From CAZTDD01 sp964612675 (lineage in GTDB: Bacteria; Hinthialibacterota; Hinthialibacteria; Hinthialibacterales; JAKPRU01), in NCBI GenBank assembly GCA_964612675.1, contig CAZTDD010000003.1, positions 76,287 to 140,286 of the forward strand: 64,000 bases of DNA, read 5' to 3'. This document shows, piece after piece, positions 54,301 through 61,795 of this stretch (positions are counted from its first letter, which is position 1; the number at the start of each line of letters is the position of its first letter). The notes below the pieces were generated by a model. It saw nothing but the letters and a program-made list of their open reading frames with translations. It was not told where the DNA came from and searched no databases. The position numbers and the translations under genes are program-made.

Positions 54301-55465
54301 CGACCTCGATTGCCTTCCGATACAGTTCTTCGCTTTCTTCGAGGTTTTTTTGAGCCTTTTGTCGATCCTCGAATTCCTTTTGCAGTTGTTCGTTTGCCTG
54401 TCTGAGCTCAGAGGTCCTCTCCTCGACTTTTGCCTCCAAGTCTTCCCGGGCCTGCCGGATCTCGTTTTCGCCGTGTTTCCTCTCTATGGCCAGGGCAAAC
54501 AGCGACGCCAGTTGCTCCACGATGTGTTGGTGTTCGGGCGTATAGTCTTCCTCCGAATTCGCAAGTGCAATCTGGCCCACGAGGGTATCTCCCACCATCG
54601 CAGGAACCGACAAAAAACGATCGATGGGGATGTGTCCTTCCGGCGTACTCGACGAACGAGGGTCCTCGCGTACCGTATTGGTCAATAGAGGGGTTCGGTG
54701 GGTAAGAACCCATCCCCAGAGTCCAGTGAATTCTTCGAAGACGACTGTTTTTTCACTGACTTGACACTTGTCCCACATCTCCCTGTTCAGAGTTGGCGAG
54801 TGGAGGTAGCCGGTTGAAGGTTCGATATATCCGACAAAACCGTGCAGGCTCATTGTCAGGGCTTTTGCTTTCTCCAGGACTTTAACAGCGATGTCGTCGA
54901 ACGAGCTGGACGAAATGAGCGAGCGTGAGAGTTCCGCGATTGAAGAATTCACCTCCACTTCGCGGGCCAACTTCTCCTCCATACGTTTGCGCTCGGTAAT
55001 GTCTTGAAAGGTACCCCAAAGCCTGACGATCTCTCCGTTCTCATAATCCGCCTCCCCGATGGAACGGACCCAGAGTGACTTTCCCTTCGCGGTGACAAAT
55101 CGAACCTCGAGATCGTACGGTTCCCCTTTTTGCATACAGCGGTATACCGCTTGCTCGATTCGCGGACGGTCTTCCAGTGCATAAAACCCGAGTGCCTCTT
55201 CCAGAGTCGGCTTGTACTCGAGGGGCAGCTCGTAAATTCTGTAGACTTCCTCAGTCCAGACAGGCGTCAGGGTTGCTACATCCAACTCCCAGCCGCCGAC
55301 CTTGGAGATTCTCTGAGTCGCTTCCAGCAGGGACTCGACGCGGCCGAGCGTCTCCTCAGTCTGTTTCTGGCGACACTCCCTTTCTTCGAGTTCGCGTATA
55401 CGAGCCCGAAGGCGCTCATTCTCCTCGACGAGCTGACGTTTCGTTTTGGAAAGATCGTTCGACAC
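51389..55465 (-). CDS. Hybrid sensor histidine kinase with multiple PAS, two GAF and receiver domain
   Basis: 1358 residues from GTG 55465, chosen because AAAGGAA precedes it; upstream extension would overlap the racemase gene. Order: coiled coil, PAS1 (ends DITERKRMEE), GAF1, a PAS2 (ends DITERKQTEEAL), PAS3, PAS4 (ends VARDVTERRHAEQ), GAF2, HisKA (SRMSHELRTPMNS, phospho-acceptor His989), HATPase (NLISNAIKYN, DTGRGIP, GTGIGL) and receiver (LLDINLPG, Asp1282). GAF1 and GAF2 are near-duplicates (both contain GLWGWVL and PxGHxPI-RFLS-PA). PAS3 has the cysteine-rich insert YCFEMTHCRRNPC...CPIKEV seen in many such kinases. There are no membrane helices, so it is a cytoplasmic sensor. The output partner is not adjacent. 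Confidence 0.92.
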   Translation of the reverse strand: MSNDLSKTKRQLVEENERLRARIRELEERECRQKQTEETLGRVESLLEATQRISKVGGWELDVATLTPVWTEEVYRIYELPLEYKPTLEEALGFYALEDRPRIEQAVYRCMQKGEPYDLEVRFVTAKGKSLWVRSIGEADYENGEIVRLWGTFQDITERKRMEEKLAREVEVNSSIAELSRSLISSSSFDDIAVKVLEKAKALTMSLHGFVGYIEPSTGYLHSPTLNREMWDKCQVSEKTVVFEEFTGLWGWVLTHRTPLLTNTVREDPRSSSTPEGHIPIDRFLSVPAMVGDTLVGQIALANSEEDYTPEHQHIVEQLASLFALAIERKHGENEIRQAREDLEAKVEERTSELRQANEQLQKEFEDRQKAQKNLEESEELYRKAIEVAGAVPYYLDYCSEKYEFVGSGIRELLGYTTGEFTRKVWEANELEIVLQGDLKNLSMAAALKKARGKEGISWRADYRVRTSHGSQRWIANAAVQVRNEEGRMIGSLGILQDITERKQTEEALLKVQEELEVRVKNRTADLVEANRRLQHEIDVRKQAEHQALQQSQFLNTIIESLAHPFLVIDADDFSVVMANSAAKAHYSENTRYCFEMTHCRRNPCTGANHDCPIKEVRNTFQPVVVEHVHTIRGGATQTVEVHAHPLFDEEGRLTQVIEYHLDITERKNAEERLHRFRAALDMSPDNVFLIDSASMRFVDMNETACRMLGYTREEFLQMGPQDIKPRLTEDQLRNYFTDILENREKDGRIETVHRRKDGTEFPVEISLRGIGSRDSSLVIAVARDVTERRHAEQAIASESRVNATMADLSKAIIESEFLDDISQMVLEGAETLTNSTFGFVGFIDPQTGHLVCPTMTRDIWDECQVPDKRIVFEEFGGLWGWVLDNREALLTNDPTHDPRSTGTPNGHLPIHRFLSTPALAGDKLIGQIAVANANRDYTEQDQKILERLASLYAIAVQRQQIEEAMLNAKEDAERANRAKSEFLSRMSHELRTPMNSILGFSQLLESDPSEPLSSIQKDSVAQILRAGKHLLELINEILDLSRIESGKLVLSLEPVRLGSAVEEVLTLTESMAEQFGIRIHNLATDYYDFVVVADVTRIKQVLINLISNAIKYNREEGSVTLSCETVEGGYIRLNVADTGRGIPVELRNALFEPFNRLGAEQSPVEGTGIGLTIAKRLVESMSGRIGVESEISKGSTFYIEFPLAEETASEIQRIARPDSAGENEGFAYEHTVLYIEDNPANLELVSRVLSRIPNSRMLSAPEAQIGIDLARTHFPDLILLDINLPGLNGYEALKRLRTDENTRRIPVIAVSAYAMANDIRRGLAAGFDDYLTKPLDIPRFLEAMDRVLKRVAEADIP

Positions 55466-55625
55466 CTGACGTTCCTTTAGAAGATACAAAGATAGATGCT
55501 CTGCTGTATTCCGAATGGTCGCTGATCGCGCTCGGTGCGAGCTTAAAGAGAGTGTATCCACGACAGCTGCTACTACAAAGGAACTCGTTTCCGATGGGAG
55601 GGAGAGATTACTGAAGACCGGAAGA

Positions 55626-56516
55626 CTACTGCTCCGGCAACGGACGCCTGCCTGCCGCGATTTCGATGGCTGCCTCCGCTGCCACATCGACCGGATCCAG
55701 TAGTGGAATGCCCTCGACCGAATCCCTTCCGAGTGCCAGGGCGACCTCGGTACAGGCAGTGAGGATAATATCGGCTCCTTGATCGGCGAGCCTTTGAGCG
55801 GCGGAACGAAGAAGGATAGCCGATTGGCTGTCTCCCGCGACTTTTTCCGCCGCCCCCGACTTTATACCACCCATACGCCTTCCCTGTTGGTCCGGCACGC
55901 CGTAGATGGCATCCATAACAAGCTCTTCCTGGAGGGACGCTCCTTCCGGTGCGTCGAATAGGGAGATCAACGAAAGCCGCGAGCCGGATTGACGGCCTTC
56001 CCTCTCAAAGACTTTGGCCTGCAACGTTCCCGTTGTAGCAAGAAGTCCAACTGTCTTGATACCCTCCATCCGAGCGATTTTTGTTAAGGTTTCATTTACA
56101 ATGTTTAGAATCGGAATTCTTGTGGTTTGCTCCAATTGTCGGAGAAAGGCGTGCGCCGTAATACACACGATCACGGCGAAATCCGCACCGCGCGACTCCG
56201 ACGTTCCTTCCAGCTGACGGAGACTCCTTTCGATCCACGGTACCGGGGAAGGTCCCTCATTTCGGAGTGCCTCCGTCCGATCCGGGGTCGCCGGAATCGA
56301 AGACAGGATCCATTCGGGATAGTCTTGATCGCAAAGTGACCGTCCGAGATGCAAAGAAGCGTGTCGCAGCAAGAGTCGCTCGAATTCAAGGTGTGCGTGT
56401 GGGCCAAGCCCGCCGACAATTCCTATTGTCCGGCAGAAACCGGGCCCCGGATCGATACTGACTCTATCGCCGTTTTCCTTTTTGATTGCCGGTGTGTTGG
56501 CCGCATTAAGATTCAT
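55626..56516 (-). CDS. Aspartate/glutamate racemase family protein
   Basis: 296 residues. The family fold starts with TIGIVGGLGPHAHLEFER. Both catalytic cysteines of the two-base mechanism are present: FAVIVCITAHAFL near the middle and ILTACTEVALAL near the end. It would interconvert L- and D-aspartate or glutamate, or racemize a related amino acid. The length fits aspartate racemases. It ends about 160 bases before the histidine kinase start and its ATG has only a weak purine run upstream. A supply of a D-acidic residue to a peptide product is possible but no A domain here clearly selects one. Confidence 0.85.
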   Translation of the reverse strand: MNLNAANTPAIKKENGDRVSIDPGPGFCRTIGIVGGLGPHAHLEFERLLLRHASLHLGRSLCDQDYPEWILSSIPATPDRTEALRNEGPSPVPWIERSLRQLEGTSESRGADFAVIVCITAHAFLRQLEQTTRIPILNIVNETLTKIARMEGIKTVGLLATTGTLQAKVFEREGRQSGSRLSLISLFDAPEGASLQEELVMDAIYGVPDQQGRRMGGIKSGAAEKVAGDSQSAILLRSAAQRLADQGADIILTACTEVALALGRDSVEGIPLLDPVDVAAEAAIEIAAGRRPLPEQ

Positions 56517-56684
56517 GACTAGTCTCTATCGCCGAAGATCGCCTATTGTGTACTTTGGCAAATGACCTTATGTCAATCCGCTGTATTACTCCACGTTGCG
56601 TTTATCATTCAAGTTGCCTGTCGTTAGCCTTCTTTCATGGTTATTATCGGAACTTAACCTATATTATTCAGAAAAAGGTCACAC

Positions 56685-57437
56685 ATGAAACTCATGTCCT
56701 GGAACGTTAACGGGATTCGAGCCGTTCTCAAAAAAGGTTTTCTTGATTTTGTCCGCGATGCGAATCCGGATGTACTCTCTCTTCAGGAGGTACGCGCCAC
56801 GCCGGACCAGGTCAACTTGTCCATAGACGGTTACCATGTCTTCTGGTACGCAGGTGAACGAAAAGGATACTCCGGCACGGCGGTGTTCACAAAAAAGGAA
56901 CCCATCCAGGTTTCATACGGGATCGAGTTGCCGGAACACGACAGGGAAGGGCGCGTGATCACGCTGGAGTATCCCGACTATTTCCTTGTGAATGTCTATA
57001 CCCCCAACGCCGGCCGCCAACTCGAACGCCTGGAATACCGCAGCAAAGAGTGGGACCCGGCATTCCTTCGCTATCTTCAACGACTTGAAAAGAAGAAACC
57101 CGTTGTTTTCTGCGGCGACTTGAATGTGGCCCATAAGGAAATCGATCTCGCAAATCCCAAGGCGAACGAACACAACGCCGGTTTCACTATCGAGGAACGA
57201 ACCGGCTTCGACAATATCGTAAAAGCCGGTTTTATCGACACATTCCGGGAATTCACAAAGGATGCCGGTCACTATACATGGTGGAGCTATATGGGCCGGG
57301 CCAGAGAGAAGAACGTCGGCTGGAGGATCGACTATTTTTGCCTCTCTCCGACGCTGCGGCCACGCCTTCAAGACGCGACGATTTTATCCGAGGTCATGGG
57401 GTCGGATCACTGCCCGGTTGCCATGACACTGGACTAA
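56685..57437 (+). CDS. xth: Exodeoxyribonuclease III / AP endonuclease
   Basis: 250 residues, typical length. It begins MKLMSWNVNGIRAVLKKG, then LSLQEVRA (metal-binding Glu), FCGDLNVAH, and the closing GWRIDYFCLSP and MGSDHCPVAMTLD with the catalytic Asp-His. These are the signatures of the ExoA/Xth family, which cleaves at abasic sites and degrades 3' ends during base excision repair. It stands alone on the plus strand after the divergent racemase gene. Confidence 0.95.
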   Translation: MKLMSWNVNGIRAVLKKGFLDFVRDANPDVLSLQEVRATPDQVNLSIDGYHVFWYAGERKGYSGTAVFTKKEPIQVSYGIELPEHDREGRVITLEYPDYFLVNVYTPNAGRQLERLEYRSKEWDPAFLRYLQRLEKKKPVVFCGDLNVAHKEIDLANPKANEHNAGFTIEERTGFDNIVKAGFIDTFREFTKDAGHYTWWSYMGRAREKNVGWRIDYFCLSPTLRPRLQDATILSEVMGSDHCPVAMTLD

Positions 57438-57680
57438 CTCGATAACCGGGACGTCCATCCCTTTGTCGGTGGTCGTAATCCTCTCGCTCCCTTGCATTTG
57501 TGCGTTTCTGCGGTATTTTTTTCTTTTCCACTGACCCGAATGAGTTTCAATCTGCGATTGCAGAATACGGTGGGGGCCGCTTCGCTCTCGAATAACGACG
57601 GGCGTGCGGAATTGAAACGGGGAAACGAATTCTGTCCGAAGCGACACGGACCCGATTTTCTATCGGAAGGAGAAAAGACA

Positions 57681-58658
57681 ATGTCTGACCAGGCGCCTTG
57701 GATCACCTATCGGCCTGAGATTAAGGTACTCGATTGTACCGTTCGAGATGGAGGTCTGATCAACGACTCCAAGTTCGAGGATGATTTTGTCCGTGCGGTC
57801 TACCAGACCTGTGTTGCGGCCGGTATCGATTACATGGAAATCGGCTACAAAAACTCCAAAAGCGTCTTTCCCAAAGAGAAATTCGGTCCCTGGCGGCACT
57901 GCGACGAAGAGGATGTTCGCCGCATTGTGGGCGATAATGATACGCCGCTCAAACTCTCGGTTATGGCGGACGCGGGTGGAAAGAGCGATGTCTTTAAAGA
58001 TTTGCTCCCGAAAGAAGAAAGTGTCTTGGACATGGTTCGGGTGGCCTGTTACGTCCATCAGATCTCCGAGGCGGCCGATATGATCAACCATGCCCACAAC
58101 CTGGGATATGAGGCCACCTGCAACATCATGGCCATCTCCGCCGCCCAGGATGCGGAAATCGACCAAGCACTGGAGGTTGCCGCTCAGTCGGCTGCTTCAG
58201 TCGTAGTCATTGTAGACAGCTTCGGTGCCCTCTATCAGGAACAAATCCAAATGCTGGTCGAGAAATACCGAAAAGCGCTCGAAGGAACGGGGAAAGAAGT
58301 CGGCATCCACGCCCACAACAATCAACAGCTCGCGTTCGCAAATACGATTGAATCAATTATCCATGGAGCGAACCGCGTGGACGCCACGATGATGGGAATG
58401 GGCCGAGGCGCTGGAAACTGCCCCATGGAACTCTTACTCGGGTTCCTGAGAAATCCGAAGTTCCACATTCGCCCGGTCTGGCTCCTGCTTGAAGAACAGT
58501 TCGTGAAATTGTCCGAAACCCTCGAATGGGGCGCGTTACCGCAGTTCATCATGACGGGGCAGATGAATCAGCACCCGAGGACCGCCATGGCCGCACGCGC
58601 CGGCGCTGATAAAACCAAGTTTGCGGACTTCTATGATAAGTGTCTGGCCGACGTCTGA
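57681..58658 (+). CDS. Aldolase of the DRE-TIM metallolyase / HMGL family
   Basis: 325 residues from ATG 57681, which has GGAAGGAG nine bases upstream; an open frame extending further left has no ribosome site. It opens LDCTVRDGGLINDSKF, a variant of the family DRDG/TVRDGG metal motif, and contains GIHAHNNQQLAFANTIE with the metal-binding histidines and TMMGMGRGAGNCP. These point to a 4-hydroxy-2-oxovalerate aldolase/HMG-CoA lyase-like enzyme, probably cytoplasmic and metal-dependent. The specific substrate cannot be read from sequence. It converges on the MBL gene with a 29-base gap. Confidence 0.83.
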   Translation: MSDQAPWITYRPEIKVLDCTVRDGGLINDSKFEDDFVRAVYQTCVAAGIDYMEIGYKNSKSVFPKEKFGPWRHCDEEDVRRIVGDNDTPLKLSVMADAGGKSDVFKDLLPKEESVLDMVRVACYVHQISEAADMINHAHNLGYEATCNIMAISAAQDAEIDQALEVAAQSAASVVVIVDSFGALYQEQIQMLVEKYRKALEGTGKEVGIHAHNNQQLAFANTIESIIHGANRVDATMMGMGRGAGNCPMELLLGFLRNPKFHIRPVWLLLEEQFVKLSETLEWGALPQFIMTGQMNQHPRTAMAARAGADKTKFADFYDKCLADV

Positions 58659-58687
58659 ATCGCCGAGTCGATTGTCGGCAAACCACC

Positions 58688-60076
58688 TTACAGATCGAAA
58701 TATTGACCACGTTCGGGGATGTCGATATTGGATATTCCTTTACCGAGCAGTCTGTCCGCCATCGCCGTGCTCTGGTCCGGTTCACCGTGGACCAGGAATA
58801 GGCGATCCATGGAACCCCTGGACGCCAGTGCGAACGCATCCAAACCGTCCTTGTCCGCGTGACCGCTGTAGGAGTTGATGACACGGACTTCCGCCTCCAG
58901 ACTGTGCTCCAATCCGAAAATCCGGACAGTCGGTTCGCGCTCGACAATCCTCCTTCCCAGCGTATGTTTCGGCTGATACCCAACGATTAGAATCATATTG
59001 TTTGGATCGCTGATATTGTTCCGCAAATGGTGAAGAACTCGTCCGCCTTCGCACATACCGGACGCCGATATGATCACCATCGGACCATCCATTTCATTCA
59101 ACCCCTGTGAATCCTCTTTCGTGCGCGTCATCTCGAGCTCGGGAAAATCGAAAGGATCTTCACGGTTGACGAACATTTTCTTCATCTCATCGTCGAAACA
59201 CTCCGGGTGCAAGCGGAAGATATCAGTCACACGAATCGCGAGTGGGCTGTCGACAAAAACCGGAATATGGGGGATTCGGTCTTGTTTCAAGAGTCGGTGG
59301 AGGCTGTAGAGAATCTCTTGGGAGCGCTCGAGCGCGAATGACGGAATGATCAGTTTCCCTTTGCGTTTTGAAATCGTGGTGACTGCGTCTGCCAGATGAT
59401 CATCGGCGACTTCAATCGGATCGTGTTTTCGGTTCCCGTATGTGCTTTCCAGAATCATCATGTCCGCATCTTCGATATGAGTCGGGTCTTTGAGAATCGG
59501 AATCCGTTTCCGTCCGAGGTCGCCGCTGAAAACAAGCCGCTTTCTGTCGCGTCCTTCCACGATGTCGAGAACCAAGATCGCCGATCCGAGCACATGACCG
59601 GCGTCATGGAACGTTAATGTCACTCCGTCGGCAAGATCGTAGGGTCTGTCGTAATTGATCGCGATGAATTGGGTGAGACATTTGTCCACATCGTCGCCGG
59701 TGTAGATTGGTGTGATATATTCGTTTTCATTGCGGGCGATCTTCTTGTTATAGAATTCCGCGTCTTTTTCCTGAATGTGGGCGCTGTCTTGGAGCATGAC
59801 CGCGCAAAGGTCTCGTGTAGCGAGTGTACTGATAATGTCGCCACTGTACTTGCGACACAGGAGCGGCATGGTGCCGCTGTGATCGATATGGGCATGGGAC
59901 AGTACCACGACGTCGACGTTCTCCGGGGCAAAGGGCAGGTTTCGGTTGAGTTCGTTAGCTTCGTTCCGGTGTCCCTGGTACATCCCGCATTCGAGCAAGA
60001 TCCGTGTGCCGTTAACTTCAATCAGATGCATGGAGCCGGTCACTTCTTTCGCTGCCCCGAAAAAGAATATCCGCAT
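58688..60076 (-). CDS. MBL-fold/beta-CASP hydrolase (RNA-processing type)
   Basis: 462 residues. The metallo-beta-lactamase motif HAHIDHSG lies in the first quarter, with later metal ligands in DAGHVLGSA and FSGDLGR. The beta-CASP insert follows (IIPSFALERSQEILY), then ISASGMCEGGRVLHHL and the RNA-specificity C-terminal motif SYSGHADKDGL. This is the archaeal/bacterial CPSF-like exonuclease/endonuclease family that cleaves RNA. All expected metal-binding residues are visible. It runs convergent to the aldolase. Confidence 0.9.
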   Translation of the reverse strand: MRIFFFGAAKEVTGSMHLIEVNGTRILLECGMYQGHRNEANELNRNLPFAPENVDVVVLSHAHIDHSGTMPLLCRKYSGDIISTLATRDLCAVMLQDSAHIQEKDAEFYNKKIARNENEYITPIYTGDDVDKCLTQFIAINYDRPYDLADGVTLTFHDAGHVLGSAILVLDIVEGRDRKRLVFSGDLGRKRIPILKDPTHIEDADMMILESTYGNRKHDPIEVADDHLADAVTTISKRKGKLIIPSFALERSQEILYSLHRLLKQDRIPHIPVFVDSPLAIRVTDIFRLHPECFDDEMKKMFVNREDPFDFPELEMTRTKEDSQGLNEMDGPMVIISASGMCEGGRVLHHLRNNISDPNNMILIVGYQPKHTLGRRIVEREPTVRIFGLEHSLEAEVRVINSYSGHADKDGLDAFALASRGSMDRLFLVHGEPDQSTAMADRLLGKGISNIDIPERGQYFDL

Positions 60077-60134
60077 AAGCTACCGCCTTTCGTTTACGGG
60101 ACGGCAAAAAATCGGCGACTGGCATTTAGAATTT

Positions 60135-60171
60135 CCCCTCTCCCTCTGGGAGAGGATTAGGGTGAGGGGTG
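60135..60171 (+). repeat. Dispersed CCCTCTCCC/GGGAGAGG repeat, copy 2
   Basis: Starts CCCCTCTCCCTCTGGGAGAG and continues GATTAGGGTGAGGGG. It matches the copy at 2843-2876 in the same orientation except for the last few bases. It lies in the 220-base gap between the MBL and GT4 genes. Confidence 0.7.
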
Positions 60172-60297
60172 ATCGATGGAGTACGCCTCGGACTTCTTGC
60201 CGCACCATCTTCCTTGTGGGTATTCCAACGAGAGTAAGGCAAAGCGGGCAGGTGAGGGTAGGGTAGTGAATCGAGGGATAAATACTCCTACGTACTC

Positions 60298-61449
60298 TCA
60301 GGATTTCAGGTCCAACAATTCCCCATACAGCTCCTCATGCAGGCCAATCATCCGCTCAGCCGTGAATAGCTCCAGAACCCGCTGTCTGCCCTGTTCTCCA
60401 AGTGCCTTCGCACGATCCTGGTCATCCGCAAGGGTTCGGATCGCTCCCGCGAGAGCATCCGCATCCCCGGGCGGAACAACCAATCCCGTCTGCTCGTGTT
60501 GGTTCACCCACGGAACCCCACTCTCCAGATCCGTGCTGATCACCGGCAACCCCGCCGCCATCGCTTCCAACTGGCAAATCCCAAACGCCTCATTCCTCGA
60601 AACCGAAGGAAGCACAAACAATTCCGCCGCATGCAGATACGCAGGCAGCTCCTCATCTGGTACGTGGCCTGCGAAACGTACACGCCTTCCTAGTCCTTCT
60701 CGCTCCGAAAGCCGCTTCAGATCCTCTTTCTTCGGACCTTCACCGACAATCACACAATGGATTTTTTCCAGCTGTCGCATCGACTTGATGAGAATGTCTA
60801 CCCCCTTATAACCGACCAACCGTCCCACGAAAGCAACGAGAGGATGATGAAACCCCTCTCCGAGTTTCTCTGCCAAATCCAGGGTTTCTTGTGTTGGAAA
60901 GGTGAACGGCCGGGGATCGATTCCCAGAGGAATCGCTCGGCACTTCTCTCGAAATGCAGGCAGTACTTTTGAGTGCTCGATGAGTCTCGGCGAAGTCGCG
61001 ATAATCGCGTCCGCACGCCGCAACAGCATCCTCTCCAGCGGTGCGAGAAGCGGCCGGGCCGCGCGTTGGCGTACGATATCGCTTTGCCAGGTCACCACGA
61101 GCGGTCTCGTCTTTGGAACACGCAGACAAGCTGGTATGCCAAGCGGGAAGGGGACCTGAACATGGACGATCTCACTGTTGAATCGTCGCACTTCTGTCAG
61201 TATTCGGGGAGATAGCGGCTGTGACCAAACCGTTCCCCAGTTGGGAGTCCTGTGGATTTGTAGGTTTCTCTGGCGTTCTTCGATAGAGAACGAATGGAAG
61301 CTGGAACAAAGCACATCGACTTTCCAGCCTCGCCGAGCCAGTCCTTCCGCGAGTTGTCTTGTATGGTTCTCGATTCCCCCCGGCCAGGGCGGATAGGCTT
61401 TGTTCAGAAGAAGGACAGACGCACGTAATCGCTGCTCGGGGCTCGTCAT
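60298..61449 (-). CDS. Glycosyltransferase family 4
   Basis: 383 residues. The N-terminus reads LLLNKAYPPWPGGIENHTRQLAEGLA, the acceptor-binding start of GT4 enzymes, and the C-terminal half has VAFVGRLVGYKGVDIL, IVGEGPKKEDLKRL and the E-x7-E motif NEAFGICQLE that holds the donor sugar. It should transfer a sugar from a nucleotide donor, probably to a lipid or surface polysaccharide precursor in the cytoplasm. It starts 10 bases after ybaB on the same strand, so it may be transcribed with dnaX and ybaB. It could decorate the lipopeptide, but nothing here shows that. Confidence 0.88.
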   Translation of the reverse strand: MTSPEQRLRASVLLLNKAYPPWPGGIENHTRQLAEGLARRGWKVDVLCSSFHSFSIEERQRNLQIHRTPNWGTVWSQPLSPRILTEVRRFNSEIVHVQVPFPLGIPACLRVPKTRPLVVTWQSDIVRQRAARPLLAPLERMLLRRADAIIATSPRLIEHSKVLPAFREKCRAIPLGIDPRPFTFPTQETLDLAEKLGEGFHHPLVAFVGRLVGYKGVDILIKSMRQLEKIHCVIVGEGPKKEDLKRLSEREGLGRRVRFAGHVPDEELPAYLHAAELFVLPSVSRNEAFGICQLEAMAAGLPVISTDLESGVPWVNQHEQTGLVVPPGDADALAGAIRTLADDQDRAKALGEQGRQRVLELFTAERMIGLHEELYGELLDLKS

Positions 61450-61459
61450 GGAGTAACGG

Positions 61460-61795
61460 TCAGCCGCCGATCAAACCGGGTATATTCACACCGCCGGTGA
61501 TCTCGCTCATTCTGTTCTTCACATATTCCTGCGCTCGGGCCTGCGCCTCATTGCACGCGACCAGAACAAGATCCTCCAACAGGCCGATATCGTCCGGCTT
61601 GACCACCTCGGGATCGATTTTCACTTTGGTGACCTGGAAATGCCCGTTCATGGTTACTTCCACAAGACCGCCACCCGCCGATCCCGTCGTGGTCTTTCCT
61701 TCAAGCTCTGACTGGAGTTCATTAATTCGCTTCTGCATACCCTGGGCCTGCTTCAGCATCTGGCCCATATTCGCCAGGTTCCCGAGACCTTTCAT
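61460..61795 (-). CDS. ybaB: Nucleoid-associated protein YbaB/EbfC
   Basis: 111 residues, normal length. MGQMLKQAQGMQKRINELQ is the opening alpha-helix of the tweezer-shaped DNA-binding dimer; the middle reads GGGLVEVTMNGHFQVTKVKI and the end MSEITGGVNIPGL. It binds DNA as a dimer. Its ATG overlaps the stop of dnaX (ATGA), and the dnaX-ybaB pair with an upstream SRP RNA is a widely conserved bacterial arrangement. Confidence 0.95.
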   Translation of the reverse strand: MKGLGNLANMGQMLKQAQGMQKRINELQSELEGKTTTGSAGGGLVEVTMNGHFQVTKVKIDPEVVKPDDIGLLEDLVLVACNEAQARAQEYVKNRMSEITGGVNIPGLIGG

